Origin: CAZUXY01 sp964624235
GTDB taxonomy: Bacteria; Spirochaetota; UBA4802; UBA5368
NCBI GenBank assembly: GCA_964624235.1
Contig: CAZUXY010000018.1
Location: forward strand, 1-64,000
DNA length: 64,000 nucleotides
Reading direction: 5' to 3'
The notes under the pieces are model-generated. The model had not been told where the DNA came from. It worked only from the letters and a program-made list of their open reading frames with translations, and did not search any database. Made by a program: the position numbers and the translations under genes. This document shows positions 54,189 through 63,776 of this stretch, in pieces (within the stretch, counting starts at the first letter, position 1; each line of letters starts with the position of its first letter).

Positions 54189-57100
54189 ATGAATATCGCA
54201 CGGTTTTCTATTCGGCGGCCCATTTTTATCTGCTGCCTGGTGATTCTCATGTTCGTGACCGGCATACTGGGACTGAGCAGAATGGGGGTGGACCTTTTCC
54301 CGCCCATCGACTTCCCGGTAGTGACCGTCACCACCCTTTATCCGGGTGCGACCCCGGAGGAGGTGGAAAAGCTCATCTCCAAGCCGCTGGAAGAGCAGAT
54401 CAGCACCATCTCGGGTCTCAAGCGTCTTTCGTCCCGTAACAGCGAGGGTATCTCGGTGGTCATCGCCGAGTTCACCTACGAAACCGAGGTCAAGTACGCG
54501 GAGGAAAAAATGCGCGAGAAGGTCAGCCTGGCGCGCAATAATCTTCCCGACGATCTTGAGGACGAGCCCCTGGTGCGCCAGTTCGATTTCACCGACATGC
54601 CGGTCATCACGCTGGCGGTGACTGCCAACCTTCCGCCCGCGGAGCTCTATGACCTTGCAAAAGAACGCATAAAGGCGATGATAGAACAGGCCGACGGTGT
54701 GGGGGAGGTGCGTCTTACCGGTGGCACCCGCCGCGAGATACAGGTCGAGCTGGACCGTGATAAACTGAACGCTTTCGAGATTCCCGCCCTTACCGTGGCC
54801 GATCAGCTTAAACTCTCGGGTGCCAATGTGCCGGTGGGCAAATTCGACAAGGGTGACCGGTCTACCGCTTTCAAGACCGTCGGGGAATTCCGCTCCGTGG
54901 ATCAGATCAGGAAGACCCTGATTTCATTCTCGGGGGACGTTTCCCGGGGGGTCACCCTGGATTCCCTGGGCAGGGTGCGTGACGGCACCGAAGAGCTGAA
55001 CACCATGGCCTATCTGTATTATCCCGCCGCCGATCAGAAAGCTGATGATCGCGGAATACTGAAAAGGCTTTTTGGTTCGGAAAAGAAGAAATCGGTAAAA
55101 AGGGAATTATATCCCTGTATCATTCTGGATGTCTATAAGCAATCGGGGGCGAACTCGGTCGCCGTGGCCGACGGCGTGAAGAAACGCATCGAAAAAGTCA
55201 ACGAAGTGATCAAGACCGTCGAGGGCAAACCCCGGCTGGTGTTTGTCTATGACACCGCCCGTCACATCCGTGTCAATGTAAGGGACGTGCAGGAGACCAT
55301 GGTCATCGGGATCATCCTGGCGGTGTTTGTGGTATACCTGTTCCTGGGGAATGTACGGTCCACCATTATCACGGGAGTCGCCATTCCCAACTCTATCATC
55401 GGCGCTTTCGCGATCATGTATTTCACGGGCTTCACCGTGAACATCATGACCCTTATGGCCCTCTCGCTGGCGGTAGGGCTCCTGGTGGACGACGCCATCG
55501 TCGTACGGGAGAATATCTACCGCAAGATTGAAGGAGGGATGCACCCGGTGCTGGCTGCCGAAAAAGGGACCACGGAGGTGATGCTGGCCGTCATCGCCAC
55601 GACGTTGACCATCATTGCGGTGTTCCTCCCCATCGCCTTCATGAAGGGCATCGTAGGACGGTTCTTCGTCCAGTTCGGCCTCACCGTGGTGTTTGCGATG
55701 ACCATAAGCCTCTTCGACGCGCTCACCGTCGCCCCGCTGCTTTCAGCGTACTTTGCAGGTAGCGGCGAGAAGTCGAAAAATGTGGTGGTGAGAAATTTCG
55801 AAAAGCTGCAGGACAAACTGGATTATTATTACGGCCGGATCATCGATTTCAGCCTTGCCCATCCCGTCATAATCATTACCATGACCGGTCTTATTTTCTT
55901 AGGCAGCATCGGGGCATTTATGGCGGTAGGAAAAACCTTCCAGCCTGAAGCGGACGAGAGTGAGTTCACGGTCAACATGGAACTGCCTGCCGGCACCAGC
56001 CTGGACGGAACCCGCGAGACGGCGATGAAGATCATGGAGAAACTGAAAAGGATCCCCGAGCTCGATTATATGAGCGTCACGGTAGGAACCGCTGAAAGCG
56101 AATATAACAAGGCGGCGGTAAGCGTTTTCCTGGTCCCCCTCTCCAAACGCAGCCGCTATTCCATGCCCATTAAAGAGGAGGTGCGGGGGATACTGAAGGA
56201 GTTTGCCTATGCCGTGCCCTCGGTGGATGAGTACATGGGGGGGAACGAAAACAAGCCCTTCATCCTCAACATCAAAGGCGAAAACCTGGATGAACTGCAG
56301 GCCTATGCGGCAAAGGTGCTGGAAAAGATCAAAGGCATTCGTGACCTTACCGAGATCAGCTCCAGTTACAAGCCGGGAAAACCGGAATTCCAGGTGCTGC
56401 TCGACGAACAGAAGATGCAGGTGCTGGGGGTGAACAACCGTACGGCCGGCGCGGAACTCCGCTACCATATCGCGGGAGGTGTTGTGGGCAAGTTCCGCGA
56501 TAAAGGGCTGGAATATGACGTGCGCATGCGGCTTAAGCCCGAGCAGCGGGATTTACGCGGTGCGTTCAACCGCACCAGGGTGCCGAACCTGCAGAACCGC
56601 ATGATTCCGCTCCCGGCGGTCGCGACGGGCAAGAACGCCGTGGGCCCCGCAAAGATACTGAGGCAGGACCGTTCTCGTGTGGTCCAGATCTCGGCCAACA
56701 TCGCCCCGGGGGGCGCCGTTGGCACCGCGCTGGAGCGGACCAAAAACATTCTTGAGAAAGAGATGCCTCTCCCCCGGGGAATGGACTATTCCTTCATTGG
56801 CGCGGCCGACAGTTTCTCCGAAACGGTGGTCAACATGTTCACCGCGTTCATCCTGTCGCTCATCTTTATCTACCTGGTGCTGGCGAGCCTGTATGAGTCG
56901 TTTTTCACTCCCATCACCATCTTCCTGGCGCTGCCGCCGGCAATGGCCGGTGCCTTTTACGCGCTTTTCTTTACCGGCACCCTTATGGACCTGTTCAGTA
57001 TGATCGGCCTGGTGATGCTCCTGGGACTGGTCACCAAGAACTCGATTCTGCTGGTGGACTTCTCGCTGGAAGGAGTGCGGTCGGGTATGGACCGGAGGGA

Positions 57101-57440
57101 GGCGATAAAACACGCGGGGCAGGTGCGGCTGCGTCCCATCCTCATGACCACTTTTGCCATGCTGGCGGGCATGCTGCCCCTGGCGCTTGGTATCGGCGAG
57201 GCGGCGCAGTACCGCAAGGGGATGGGTATCGCCATTATCGGGGGGCTTGTCGTTTCCACCTTTATCACCCTTGTGGCGGTGCCGGCGGTGTTCGAGTATA
57301 TCGACCGTTTCCGCGAGTACGTGGAGAGCCGCTTCAGGACTAAACCGGTGCACGAGGAAAGCCCGGCGGTTACGTTAAAAGGGAACCCTGGACCGTCGGT
57401 GGCCGCACCTTCGAGGATTAAAGCCAAAAAAGGGCGGTAG
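54189..57440 (+). CDS. RND efflux pump, inner-membrane subunit (HAE1 type)
   Basis: 1083 residues, about the usual length. The N-terminus is FSIRRPIFICCLVILMFVTGILGLSRMGVDLFPPIDFPVVTVTT, as in AcrB/MexB relatives. The TM4 proton-relay pair is in GLLVDDAIVVREN and the TM10 lysine in LVTKNSILLVDF. Two large periplasmic porter/docking loops lie between. It exports hydrophobic or toxic compounds with proton motive force. Normally it works with a periplasmic adaptor (AcrA/HlyD type), but none lies between the TolC-like gene and this one or just after. Substrates are unknown. Confidence 0.93.
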   Translation: MNIARFSIRRPIFICCLVILMFVTGILGLSRMGVDLFPPIDFPVVTVTTLYPGATPEEVEKLISKPLEEQISTISGLKRLSSRNSEGISVVIAEFTYETEVKYAEEKMREKVSLARNNLPDDLEDEPLVRQFDFTDMPVITLAVTANLPPAELYDLAKERIKAMIEQADGVGEVRLTGGTRREIQVELDRDKLNAFEIPALTVADQLKLSGANVPVGKFDKGDRSTAFKTVGEFRSVDQIRKTLISFSGDVSRGVTLDSLGRVRDGTEELNTMAYLYYPAADQKADDRGILKRLFGSEKKKSVKRELYPCIILDVYKQSGANSVAVADGVKKRIEKVNEVIKTVEGKPRLVFVYDTARHIRVNVRDVQETMVIGIILAVFVVYLFLGNVRSTIITGVAIPNSIIGAFAIMYFTGFTVNIMTLMALSLAVGLLVDDAIVVRENIYRKIEGGMHPVLAAEKGTTEVMLAVIATTLTIIAVFLPIAFMKGIVGRFFVQFGLTVVFAMTISLFDALTVAPLLSAYFAGSGEKSKNVVVRNFEKLQDKLDYYYGRIIDFSLAHPVIIITMTGLIFLGSIGAFMAVGKTFQPEADESEFTVNMELPAGTSLDGTRETAMKIMEKLKRIPELDYMSVTVGTAESEYNKAAVSVFLVPLSKRSRYSMPIKEEVRGILKEFAYAVPSVDEYMGGNENKPFILNIKGENLDELQAYAAKVLEKIKGIRDLTEISSSYKPGKPEFQVLLDEQKMQVLGVNNRTAGAELRYHIAGGVVGKFRDKGLEYDVRMRLKPEQRDLRGAFNRTRVPNLQNRMIPLPAVATGKNAVGPAKILRQDRSRVVQISANIAPGGAVGTALERTKNILEKEMPLPRGMDYSFIGAADSFSETVVNMFTAFILSLIFIYLVLASLYESFFTPITIFLALPPAMAGAFYALFFTGTLMDLFSMIGLVMLLGLVTKNSILLVDFSLEGVRSGMDRREAIKHAGQVRLRPILMTTFAMLAGMLPLALGIGEAAQYRKGMGIAIIGGLVVSTFITLVAVPAVFEYIDRFREYVESRFRTKPVHEESPAVTLKGNPGPSVAAPSRIKAKKGR

Positions 57441-57546
57441 TGGGGGAGTTCGGGCCGGAGCAAAGGACAGGCCTTACACGGAACGGAGCTGCGGCGGTAT
57501 GCCTGCATGCCTTTTAGGAGGGAAGGCCGCCTGACGGAGACTCCCG

Positions 57547-58791
57547 TCAGCCGAAATCGTCGAACCGCACCATCTCCGGTTCGACCCCCAGCCCGTGCAG
57601 CATTCTCTGCACCGCCTCGAGCATCATGGGCGGTCCGCAGAGATAGTACTCGATGTCCTCGGGATACGGGTGATTGCTCAGGTACTCGTCGAGCACCACC
57701 TGGTGAATAAACCCGGTATAACCCTTCCACCGGTCTTCGGGCTGGGGCTCCGAGAGCGCGACATGAAACGAGAAGTTTTTGAACCTTCGCTCGATGTCGC
57801 GGAACTCCTTCTCGTAAAATATTTCCATCTTTGAACGGGCCCCGTACCAGTAGCTGACCTTCCGTTTCGTCTTCAGTGTATGGAACAGGTGAAAAATATG
57901 GGAGCGCATGGGGGCCATACCGGCGCCGCCGCCGATATAGATCATTTCGCGGTCGGTATCCTGAATGAAAAACTCACCGTAAGGTCCCGATATGAGGACC
58001 CGGTCGCCGGGCTTGCGGCTGAAGATATACGACGATCCGTATCCCGGCGGATAATTGATAAACGTACGTTTTTTCGGGTTCCATGGCGGCGTCGCGATGC
58101 GTACATTGAGTTTGATGATGTTCCCCTCGGCGGGATGGTTGGCCATGGAATAGGCCCTTACGCACGGTTCCGGATTTTTCACCTTCATGTCGAAGAGGTG
58201 CAGGCGCTCCCACTCCCCGCGAAACCGTTCGTCCCGCACCTCGATGTCCCTGCCGAAGTCGGTCCTGTGGGCGGGTATTTCAATCTGGATGTAGCCGCCG
58301 GCCTGAAAGTCCAGACGCATCCCTTCGGGGAGCTTCACCACGAACTCCTTGATGAAAGTGGCGACGTTATTGTTGGAAAGGACCTCGCATTCCCACTGCC
58401 GTATACTGAAGATCTCCTCGGGGACCCTGATGGCCATATCGCCCCGTATCTTCACCTGGCAGGAAAGCCTCCATCCCTCCCGCGCCATTTTTCTCGATAT
58501 GTGGTTCAGCTCTATGGGGAGTATGTCGCCGCCGCCCTCGATGACCCGGCACTTGCAGGTGCCGCAGGTGCCGCCGCCGCCGCACGCCGACGGAAGGAAT
58601 ATCTTTTCCTGGGAGAGCGTGGCGAGCAGCGTCTTTCCCGGCGCGACCTCCAGCGCCTTTTCGGGATCGTCGTTAATGGTGATCCTGGCGCTGCCCTTCT
58701 GCACCAGGCGGGCCTCGGCCCCCATGATGACGAGTGTGAGGATAAGAGCGATGGAGGTGAAGGCGGCGATGCCGATGATGACGGTAAACAT
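57547..58791 (-). CDS. nqrF: Na+-translocating NADH:quinone reductase subunit F
   Basis: 414 residues. An N-terminal membrane helix is followed by a 2Fe-2S ferredoxin domain with cysteines in SACGGGGTCGTCKC and LSCQV, then an FAD-binding domain (RAYSMANHPAEGN) and an NADH-binding domain (DREMIYIGGGAGMAPMRSHI, ending EYYLCGPPMMLEAV). It is the electron input module, taking NADH and passing electrons through FAD and 2Fe-2S. Last gene of the operon, 2 bp after nqrE. Confidence 0.96.
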   Translation of the reverse strand: MFTVIIGIAAFTSIALILTLVIMGAEARLVQKGSARITINDDPEKALEVAPGKTLLATLSQEKIFLPSACGGGGTCGTCKCRVIEGGGDILPIELNHISRKMAREGWRLSCQVKIRGDMAIRVPEEIFSIRQWECEVLSNNNVATFIKEFVVKLPEGMRLDFQAGGYIQIEIPAHRTDFGRDIEVRDERFRGEWERLHLFDMKVKNPEPCVRAYSMANHPAEGNIIKLNVRIATPPWNPKKRTFINYPPGYGSSYIFSRKPGDRVLISGPYGEFFIQDTDREMIYIGGGAGMAPMRSHIFHLFHTLKTKRKVSYWYGARSKMEIFYEKEFRDIERRFKNFSFHVALSEPQPEDRWKGYTGFIHQVVLDEYLSNHPYPEDIEYYLCGPPMMLEAVQRMLHGLGVEPEMVRFDDFG

Positions 58792-58793
58792 GC

Positions 58794-59423
58794 TCAGTTC
58801 CCCAGGCTGATGCCGGAAAATATCATAAAGGCCATGGCCATGAGACCGGTGATGAGCATGGTGATCCCAAGCCCCCTCATGGGGGCCGGTACGTTGGAAT
58901 AGCGCAGCTTGTGCCGTATGGCCGCCAGGCTCACTATGGCCAGAAACCAGCCCGTACCCGAACCGATGCCGAATACCGTGGCCTGGGCCAGGGTGTACTT
59001 CCTCTCCACCATGAAAAGGGAGACCCCCAGTATGGCGCAGTTGACGGTGATGAGGGGCAGGTAAATGCCCAGGGCGTTATACAGGGCCGTGGATATTTTT
59101 TCCACCGCCATCTCGACCACCTGCACCAGCGCCGCTATCACCGCGATGAACGAGATGAAAGTAAGAAAACTCAGGTCCACCGTGCGGAAGCGCTCATGGA
59201 CCCAGCCGAGCGCGCCTTCCCTGAGCAGGTATTCCTGAATGAACCAGTTTACCGGTGTCGTAATGCCCAGCACAAAAACCACCGCAAGACCCAGGCCGAA
59301 GGCGGTGGTGACCCGTTTGGAGAGCGCCAGGAAGGAGCACATCCCCAGAAAATAGGCCAGCAGGATGTTCTGCGTGAATATTGATGAAATGCCGATATTG
59401 ACGAGTTCCATAGCGTCGCTCAA
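58794..59423 (-). CDS. nqrE: Na+-translocating NADH:quinone reductase subunit E
   Basis: 209 residues, six membrane helices. Opens MELVNIGISSIFTQNILLAYFLGMCSFLA and contains YLPLITVNCAILGVSLFMVE with the conserved cysteine that, with NqrD, coordinates an intramembrane iron centre. Overlaps nqrD by 4 bp (ATGA). Confidence 0.96.
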   Translation of the reverse strand: MSDAMELVNIGISSIFTQNILLAYFLGMCSFLALSKRVTTAFGLGLAVVFVLGITTPVNWFIQEYLLREGALGWVHERFRTVDLSFLTFISFIAVIAALVQVVEMAVEKISTALYNALGIYLPLITVNCAILGVSLFMVERKYTLAQATVFGIGSGTGWFLAIVSLAAIRHKLRYSNVPAPMRGLGITMLITGLMAMAFMIFSGISLGN

Positions 59424-60034
59424 TCCTCCCGGTAACCCGAGTACAGGCGCTGCAGCCAGATGATCAGTGACAGTATTATAAAGGCCCCCGGCGCCAGCAC
59501 CATGAGCCCGTTATCGATATACCCCATGTCGTAAAACGCTTTTGGCACGACCTCTATGCCCAGTACCTTTCCCGAACCGAGCAGCTCTCTGAAAAAACCG
59601 ACGATGGCCAGTATGAAGGCGTATCCCAGGCCGTTGCCCAGGCCGTCGATCAGGGAGGGGAGGGGCCTGTTTGCCATGGCGTATGCCTCGAGCCTGCCCA
59701 GGACGATGCAGTTGGTGATAATGAGCCCCACGAAGACCGAAAGCTGCTTGGATATCTGGTAGGCGTAGGCCCTGAGCAGCTGGTCCACCAGGATCACCAG
59801 TGACGCCACCACCGTCATCTCCACGATGATGCGGATCTTTCCGGGGATGAGGTCCCTGAGTATCGAGATGACCGTGTTCGAAAGAGTCACCACCGCGATG
59901 ACCGCCAGTCCCATCACCAAGGAGGGTTTCAGCTGGGAGGTCACCGCCAGCGCCGAACAGATGCCCAGTACCTGGGTGGTGATGGGATTGTTCTCGTTAA
60001 GCGGGTCGGTGAATATCCTTTTATTGAATTCCAT
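59420..60034 (-). CDS. nqrD: Na+-translocating NADH:quinone reductase subunit D
   Basis: 204 residues, six membrane helices, homologous to NqrE and RnfA/E. Contains the conserved FVGLIITNCIVLGRLEAYAM segment with the iron-ligand cysteine and the NNPITTQVLGICSALAVT start. Overlaps nqrC by 14 bp. Confidence 0.96.
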   Translation of the reverse strand: MEFNKRIFTDPLNENNPITTQVLGICSALAVTSQLKPSLVMGLAVIAVVTLSNTVISILRDLIPGKIRIIVEMTVVASLVILVDQLLRAYAYQISKQLSVFVGLIITNCIVLGRLEAYAMANRPLPSLIDGLGNGLGYAFILAIVGFFRELLGSGKVLGIEVVPKAFYDMGYIDNGLMVLAPGAFIILSLIIWLQRLYSGYRED

Positions 60035-60803
60035 ATACCCCCCCTTTTTTTCTGAGGCGGTCGAAGAAGGGCCGGTAAAGGTCCAGGCTTTTTTTCAGGA
60101 GCGCCGTCACGCCGTTTCCCGTAAGGGTGGCGCCGCTTATGCCGTCCACCTGATGCACGGCGCCGGGAGATCCCTGCTCCACCTTCCCCTTGATGACGGT
60201 TATCGAGACGAGCCGGCCGCCCGCGTTATAAATCTTTTTTCCCCTGAAGCTCTCCTGGAACCATCGGGACTGGATCTCGGCCCCCAGCCCCGGTGTTTCG
60301 CCCTGCCTGTAGAATGAAAGTCCCGCCACGGTGGCAAGGTCGTTCTCCAGCGCGATGAATCCGTATATGGAAGACCAGAGTCCCTTCCCGAATACCGGTA
60401 CGCAGTACGAAACCACCCTGTTTTTCTCTATCCTTGCAAAAACAGGATAACGCCGCGCGGCGACAGGTTTGTCCAGTTCCCGTTCCAGATCGATACGTTC
60501 GGGAGGAAGATCGCTTTCCTTTACCGTCTCGCCCCGGTGGTTTATCGTGAACGAACGGATGAACTCACGGTAGCAGCACTGCACGTCGGTACAGTCTTTT
60601 TCAGACATGACCTTCCGGGCCTCGACGGCGTTGAGGGGGCAGTGACGTATGCCCACCGCCGAGAGTATATTTCGTTTCATGTCCGCTTCCTGGGCCAGCA
60701 GCTGCCGCTTTTTCAGCGACTGGGAAGCGGTCGCCAGGACGAGTGAACACACGGCGGCGATTATGACAATGAAGAACAGGGTATAGGCATTACCTCCGCG
60801 CAT
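60021..60803 (-). CDS. nqrC: Na+-translocating NADH:quinone reductase subunit C
   Basis: 260 residues. An N-terminal helix (YTLFFIVIIAAVCSLVLATA) anchors a periplasmic FMN-binding domain. The flavinylation motif is DGISGATLTGNGV, with the acceptor Thr near residue 228, the site modified by ApbE. GAEIQSRWFQESFRGKKIYN lies upstream as in other NqrC proteins. Overlaps nqrB by 14 bp. No apbE gene is seen in the window. Confidence 0.95.
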   Translation of the reverse strand: MRGGNAYTLFFIVIIAAVCSLVLATASQSLKKRQLLAQEADMKRNILSAVGIRHCPLNAVEARKVMSEKDCTDVQCCYREFIRSFTINHRGETVKESDLPPERIDLERELDKPVAARRYPVFARIEKNRVVSYCVPVFGKGLWSSIYGFIALENDLATVAGLSFYRQGETPGLGAEIQSRWFQESFRGKKIYNAGGRLVSITVIKGKVEQGSPGAVHQVDGISGATLTGNGVTALLKKSLDLYRPFFDRLRKKGGVYGIQ

Positions 60804-61962
60804 GGACCTTCCTCCTGCGCACGTGGATGCCGACCACGATATAGTCTATGAGGGGGGCGAAAAGATTCATAAAAAGGATCGCCAGCATCATGCCCTCGGG
60901 GTAGGCCGGATTGAGGGTGCGCACCAGGATGGCCAGCGCTCCGATGAGGAACCCGTAAATGAATTTACCCGGGTTGGTTCCCGCCGCGGATACGGGGTCG
61001 GTGGCCATGAATACCGCGCCGAAGGCGAAGCCTCCCATGACCATGTGGTAATGGAAAGGGATCGCGAGCAGGCTCGAAGCCGAGGGCGCGAACAGGTTGA
61101 CGACGGCCGTCATGGCCCATCCTCCCGCGAACACCGATGCCATGATGCGCCAGGACCCCACGCCGGTGACGATGAGCAACAGCGCCCCCGCCATGATAGC
61201 GGGGAAACAGGTTTCCCCGATGCTTCCCGGCCTGAGCCCCCAGAAGAGGCTCCAGAAATCGTATCCCCGGGTTGAGAGAAATTCCGTTATGTTCCCGGCG
61301 GTGCCGTTTCCTATCCACAGCGGCGTGGCCATGGTGTAGGTATCGACGATCCGTTCCCCGGTGAGGGTCCACACCTCACTGCCCGATATGGACCGGGGGT
61401 AGGCGAAGAACAGAAAGGCCCGGCTGACCAGCGCGGGGTTGAATATGTTCATTCCCGTGCCTCCGAACACCTCCTTGCCCAGCACCACGCCGAAAGAGAC
61501 GGCCACGGCCACCTGCCACAGGGGTATGGTGGGCGGAACGATGAGAGGGATAAGGAAGCCGGTCACAAAAAACCCCTCGTTTATTTCCTCCCTGCGGATT
61601 ACCGCGAAGAGGGCCTCCCAGAAGCCCCCGACGGCGAAGGTGACGATATAAAGAGGAACGATTACCCTGAAACCCGTAATGAAACAGGCGACAATTTCCG
61701 CTTTCAGCCCCTGGGAAAGGTAATGCTGATAGCCGATATTCCAGGTGCCGAAGAGTATTGACGGGACCAGCGCGAGAACTACGGTCATCATCATGCGTTT
61801 GAGGTCGAAAGCGTCCCTCACATGGGCGCCACCGGCGGTCCTGACCGGGAGCCGGTAAAGAAAGGTCTCGCCCGCATCGAAGAGGGGCCATAGTTTCTCC
61901 AACCGCCCGCCCTTTTCGAAGTGAGGCCTGGTTTTGTTAAAGATTCTTTCCAGCAAATTCAA
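60790..61962 (-). CDS. nqrB: Na+-translocating NADH:quinone reductase subunit B
   Basis: 390 residues with about ten membrane helices. Carries a covalent-FMN-type site DTYTMATPLW, DxxTxAT-like, near the middle, and conserved glycine-rich segments (GGTGMNIFNPALVSRAFLFFAYP and PFHYHMVMGGFAFGAVFMATDPVSA). This is the main Na+-translocating and quinone-interacting subunit. It lies 67 bp after nqrA. Confidence 0.95.
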   Translation of the reverse strand: MNLLERIFNKTRPHFEKGGRLEKLWPLFDAGETFLYRLPVRTAGGAHVRDAFDLKRMMMTVVLALVPSILFGTWNIGYQHYLSQGLKAEIVACFITGFRVIVPLYIVTFAVGGFWEALFAVIRREEINEGFFVTGFLIPLIVPPTIPLWQVAVAVSFGVVLGKEVFGGTGMNIFNPALVSRAFLFFAYPRSISGSEVWTLTGERIVDTYTMATPLWIGNGTAGNITEFLSTRGYDFWSLFWGLRPGSIGETCFPAIMAGALLLIVTGVGSWRIMASVFAGGWAMTAVVNLFAPSASSLLAIPFHYHMVMGGFAFGAVFMATDPVSAAGTNPGKFIYGFLIGALAILVRTLNPAYPEGMMLAILFMNLFAPLIDYIVVGIHVRRRKVHARR

Positions 61963-62029
61963 TCGCCCTGCCTGTCCGTGCTGAACAATATTCTTTTTAA
62001 CCGCGACGCCTGTTTGGCCCTTCAGGGAT

Positions 62030-63385
62030 TTACGCCTCTTTCACCATCAGCTCAATGCCGCGTCGAATGATGTCCTGTATGCCGATCTTCGAGGGACACA
62101 CGAACTCGCAGAGGGCGAAATCCTCCTCCGCCACCTCGCATATCCCCAGCTTCTCCATTTCCTCTATGTCTTCCGCCAGTATGCTTTTAAGCAGAAAAAG
62201 CGGATAGATGTTCATGGGCAGCACCTTTTCATACACGCCGGTGGCGACAAAGGCCCGTATGCCGCCGTTGCGGTTGGTGCTAAGGGAAAAATTTTTCCCC
62301 GGCAGCAGCCTCGATAGAAAGGTGGACGAGACGCTTTCCTTTTTCAGGCCGGGTGAGAGCCATCCCAGGAACTCGGCGCCGCGGGCCTCGGGCAGCACGG
62401 TGATCATATTGTCGTAAAAGCCCGTAAACCCCCCGTAACCTGCCGCGGTCCCCGTGAGTATGTCCCCCGAAATAAACCTCAGCTTTTCACTTTCGTCGAC
62501 GGGCCCGGTCAGGGATTCCACCGAAGCCCCGGTGACCGTTCTGAGGCAGGTGCGCCGCGGCGCCCCCTCGCCGGTCACGGCGACGACGGTTTCGAAAGAC
62601 AGCCTGCCGGTGGAGAAAAACCTGCCTATGTGGATCACGCCCTGGGGTGTGGCGTACCAGACGATGTCTTCAGGTCCCCGGACCGGGGAGATGTGATGTA
62701 TCTGTACGCCGGTGTTGCCCGCCGGGTGCAGCGGGTTGAAGCGGTGCAGTTCGACCCCTCGCGCCATGGTGTATGCGGGTGAAAGGTCATGCCGGTCTTT
62801 TTCCACGCTCAGGTGTACTTTGCCCGTAGTCAGGCGGGCCAGTATGTCGAGTCCTTTCTGAAAATATTCCTCGCGTTCACGTACGATAACGTTCGGATCG
62901 GGCGAAAGAGGAGCCGTGTTCAGCGCCGAAATAAAGATGTCCCTGGGTATTTCGCCCGGTACGGCTATACCCGCATAAGGACGCCGGCGCAGGAGGGGGA
63001 AGAGCCCCGTCGCGAGGAGTGCGGCGACGATATCGTCGCGATCACGGTACGAGGTTTTTCCGCGATGAACCCCCAGGCGCGCCGTTTCCCTGCCGTCGGT
63101 TTCCACGACCACCGCTTCGATCATTCTGCGCGCGCCCCTGCGGATTTCGCATACCTTCCCGCCGGCGGGAGAGGTGAAAACGACATCCGGAACGGACTTG
63201 TCGTGAAACAACGGCGTTCCCGTCGTGACCCGGTCGCCCGTTTTCACCAGGAGCACGGGCGTTATTCCCCTGAAATCCGCGGGTTTCAGTGCCACCCTGC
63301 GGGGGAACTCTCCCTGTTCAAGGAACGCGTCAGGTTCGCCGGTGATCCTGATGTTGTATCCTTTTTTTATAGTATGGTCAGACAT
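62030..63385 (-). CDS. nqrA: Na+-translocating NADH:quinone reductase subunit A
   Basis: 451 residues from the ATG at 63385 (MSDHTIKKGYNIRITGEP); a GTG at 63406 would add seven residues, and neither has a strong ribosome site. The N-terminal IKKGYNIRITGEPDAF and SPAGGKVCEIRRGARR segments are characteristic. The C-terminal part ends in a segment with the conserved LGICEVAEEDFALCEFVCPSK. It forms the cytoplasmic quinone-binding region with NqrB. The NqrM-like gene overlaps its start by 8 bp. Confidence 0.94.
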   Translation of the reverse strand: MSDHTIKKGYNIRITGEPDAFLEQGEFPRRVALKPADFRGITPVLLVKTGDRVTTGTPLFHDKSVPDVVFTSPAGGKVCEIRRGARRMIEAVVVETDGRETARLGVHRGKTSYRDRDDIVAALLATGLFPLLRRRPYAGIAVPGEIPRDIFISALNTAPLSPDPNVIVREREEYFQKGLDILARLTTGKVHLSVEKDRHDLSPAYTMARGVELHRFNPLHPAGNTGVQIHHISPVRGPEDIVWYATPQGVIHIGRFFSTGRLSFETVVAVTGEGAPRRTCLRTVTGASVESLTGPVDESEKLRFISGDILTGTAAGYGGFTGFYDNMITVLPEARGAEFLGWLSPGLKKESVSSTFLSRLLPGKNFSLSTNRNGGIRAFVATGVYEKVLPMNIYPLFLLKSILAEDIEEMEKLGICEVAEEDFALCEFVCPSKIGIQDIIRRGIELMVKEA

Positions 63386-63611
63386 GGTATTTTCTGTCGT
63401 TGTCACTTAACGTCCGGATATGGTTTTCTTTACCATTGTATGCGCATTTATGCCCGCGGGCCCCGCCGCAGACGCAGGTATCGCTTTTGTCGCCGTTCCC
63501 CGCCGCGCAGGTAACGCGGAAGGTCGTATCTTTTTTAAGGAGCGCCCTGAAAGAAAGGGCAAGTATAAAAAACACCACTACTACAGTTGTAGCGATCAGC
63601 GTTTCGATCAT
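63378..63611 (-). CDS. NqrM-like Na+-NQR maturation protein
   Basis: 77 residues from the ATG at 63611, with AAGGCGG upstream. One membrane helix (IETLIATTVVVVFFILALSF) is followed by a short cytoplasmic tail containing four cysteines, TCAAGNGDKSDTCVCGGARGHKC. Helix plus C-(x)n-C-x-C-(x)n-C matches the plan of NqrM (formerly DUF539), which delivers iron to the NqrD/NqrE centre. It differs in placement, heading the operon just before nqrA with an 8 bp overlap. The sequence match is limited to this plan. Confidence 0.6.
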   Translation of the reverse strand: MIETLIATTVVVVFFILALSFRALLKKDTTFRVTCAAGNGDKSDTCVCGGARGHKCAYNGKENHIRTLSDNDRKYHV

Positions 63612-63776
63612 CGGTGGGCCGCCTTCGTTTTCGGTATATTGAAATAATATACTGAATGTATTGAATTTCGACCACAACCGGCAGTGCGTGTGAACTACCG
63701 CCCGCATTCTCCTCTATCCGGAGGCCCCGCCGTCGGGCTTCGATAAAACCGGTGCCCGAAAAAAAATGGGATGCCG

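Noticed and set aside
57531..57550. CTGACGG/CCGTCAG hairpin at the end of nqrF
   Set aside because: Short stem overlapping the nqrF stop codon with no T-run; not convincing as a terminator.
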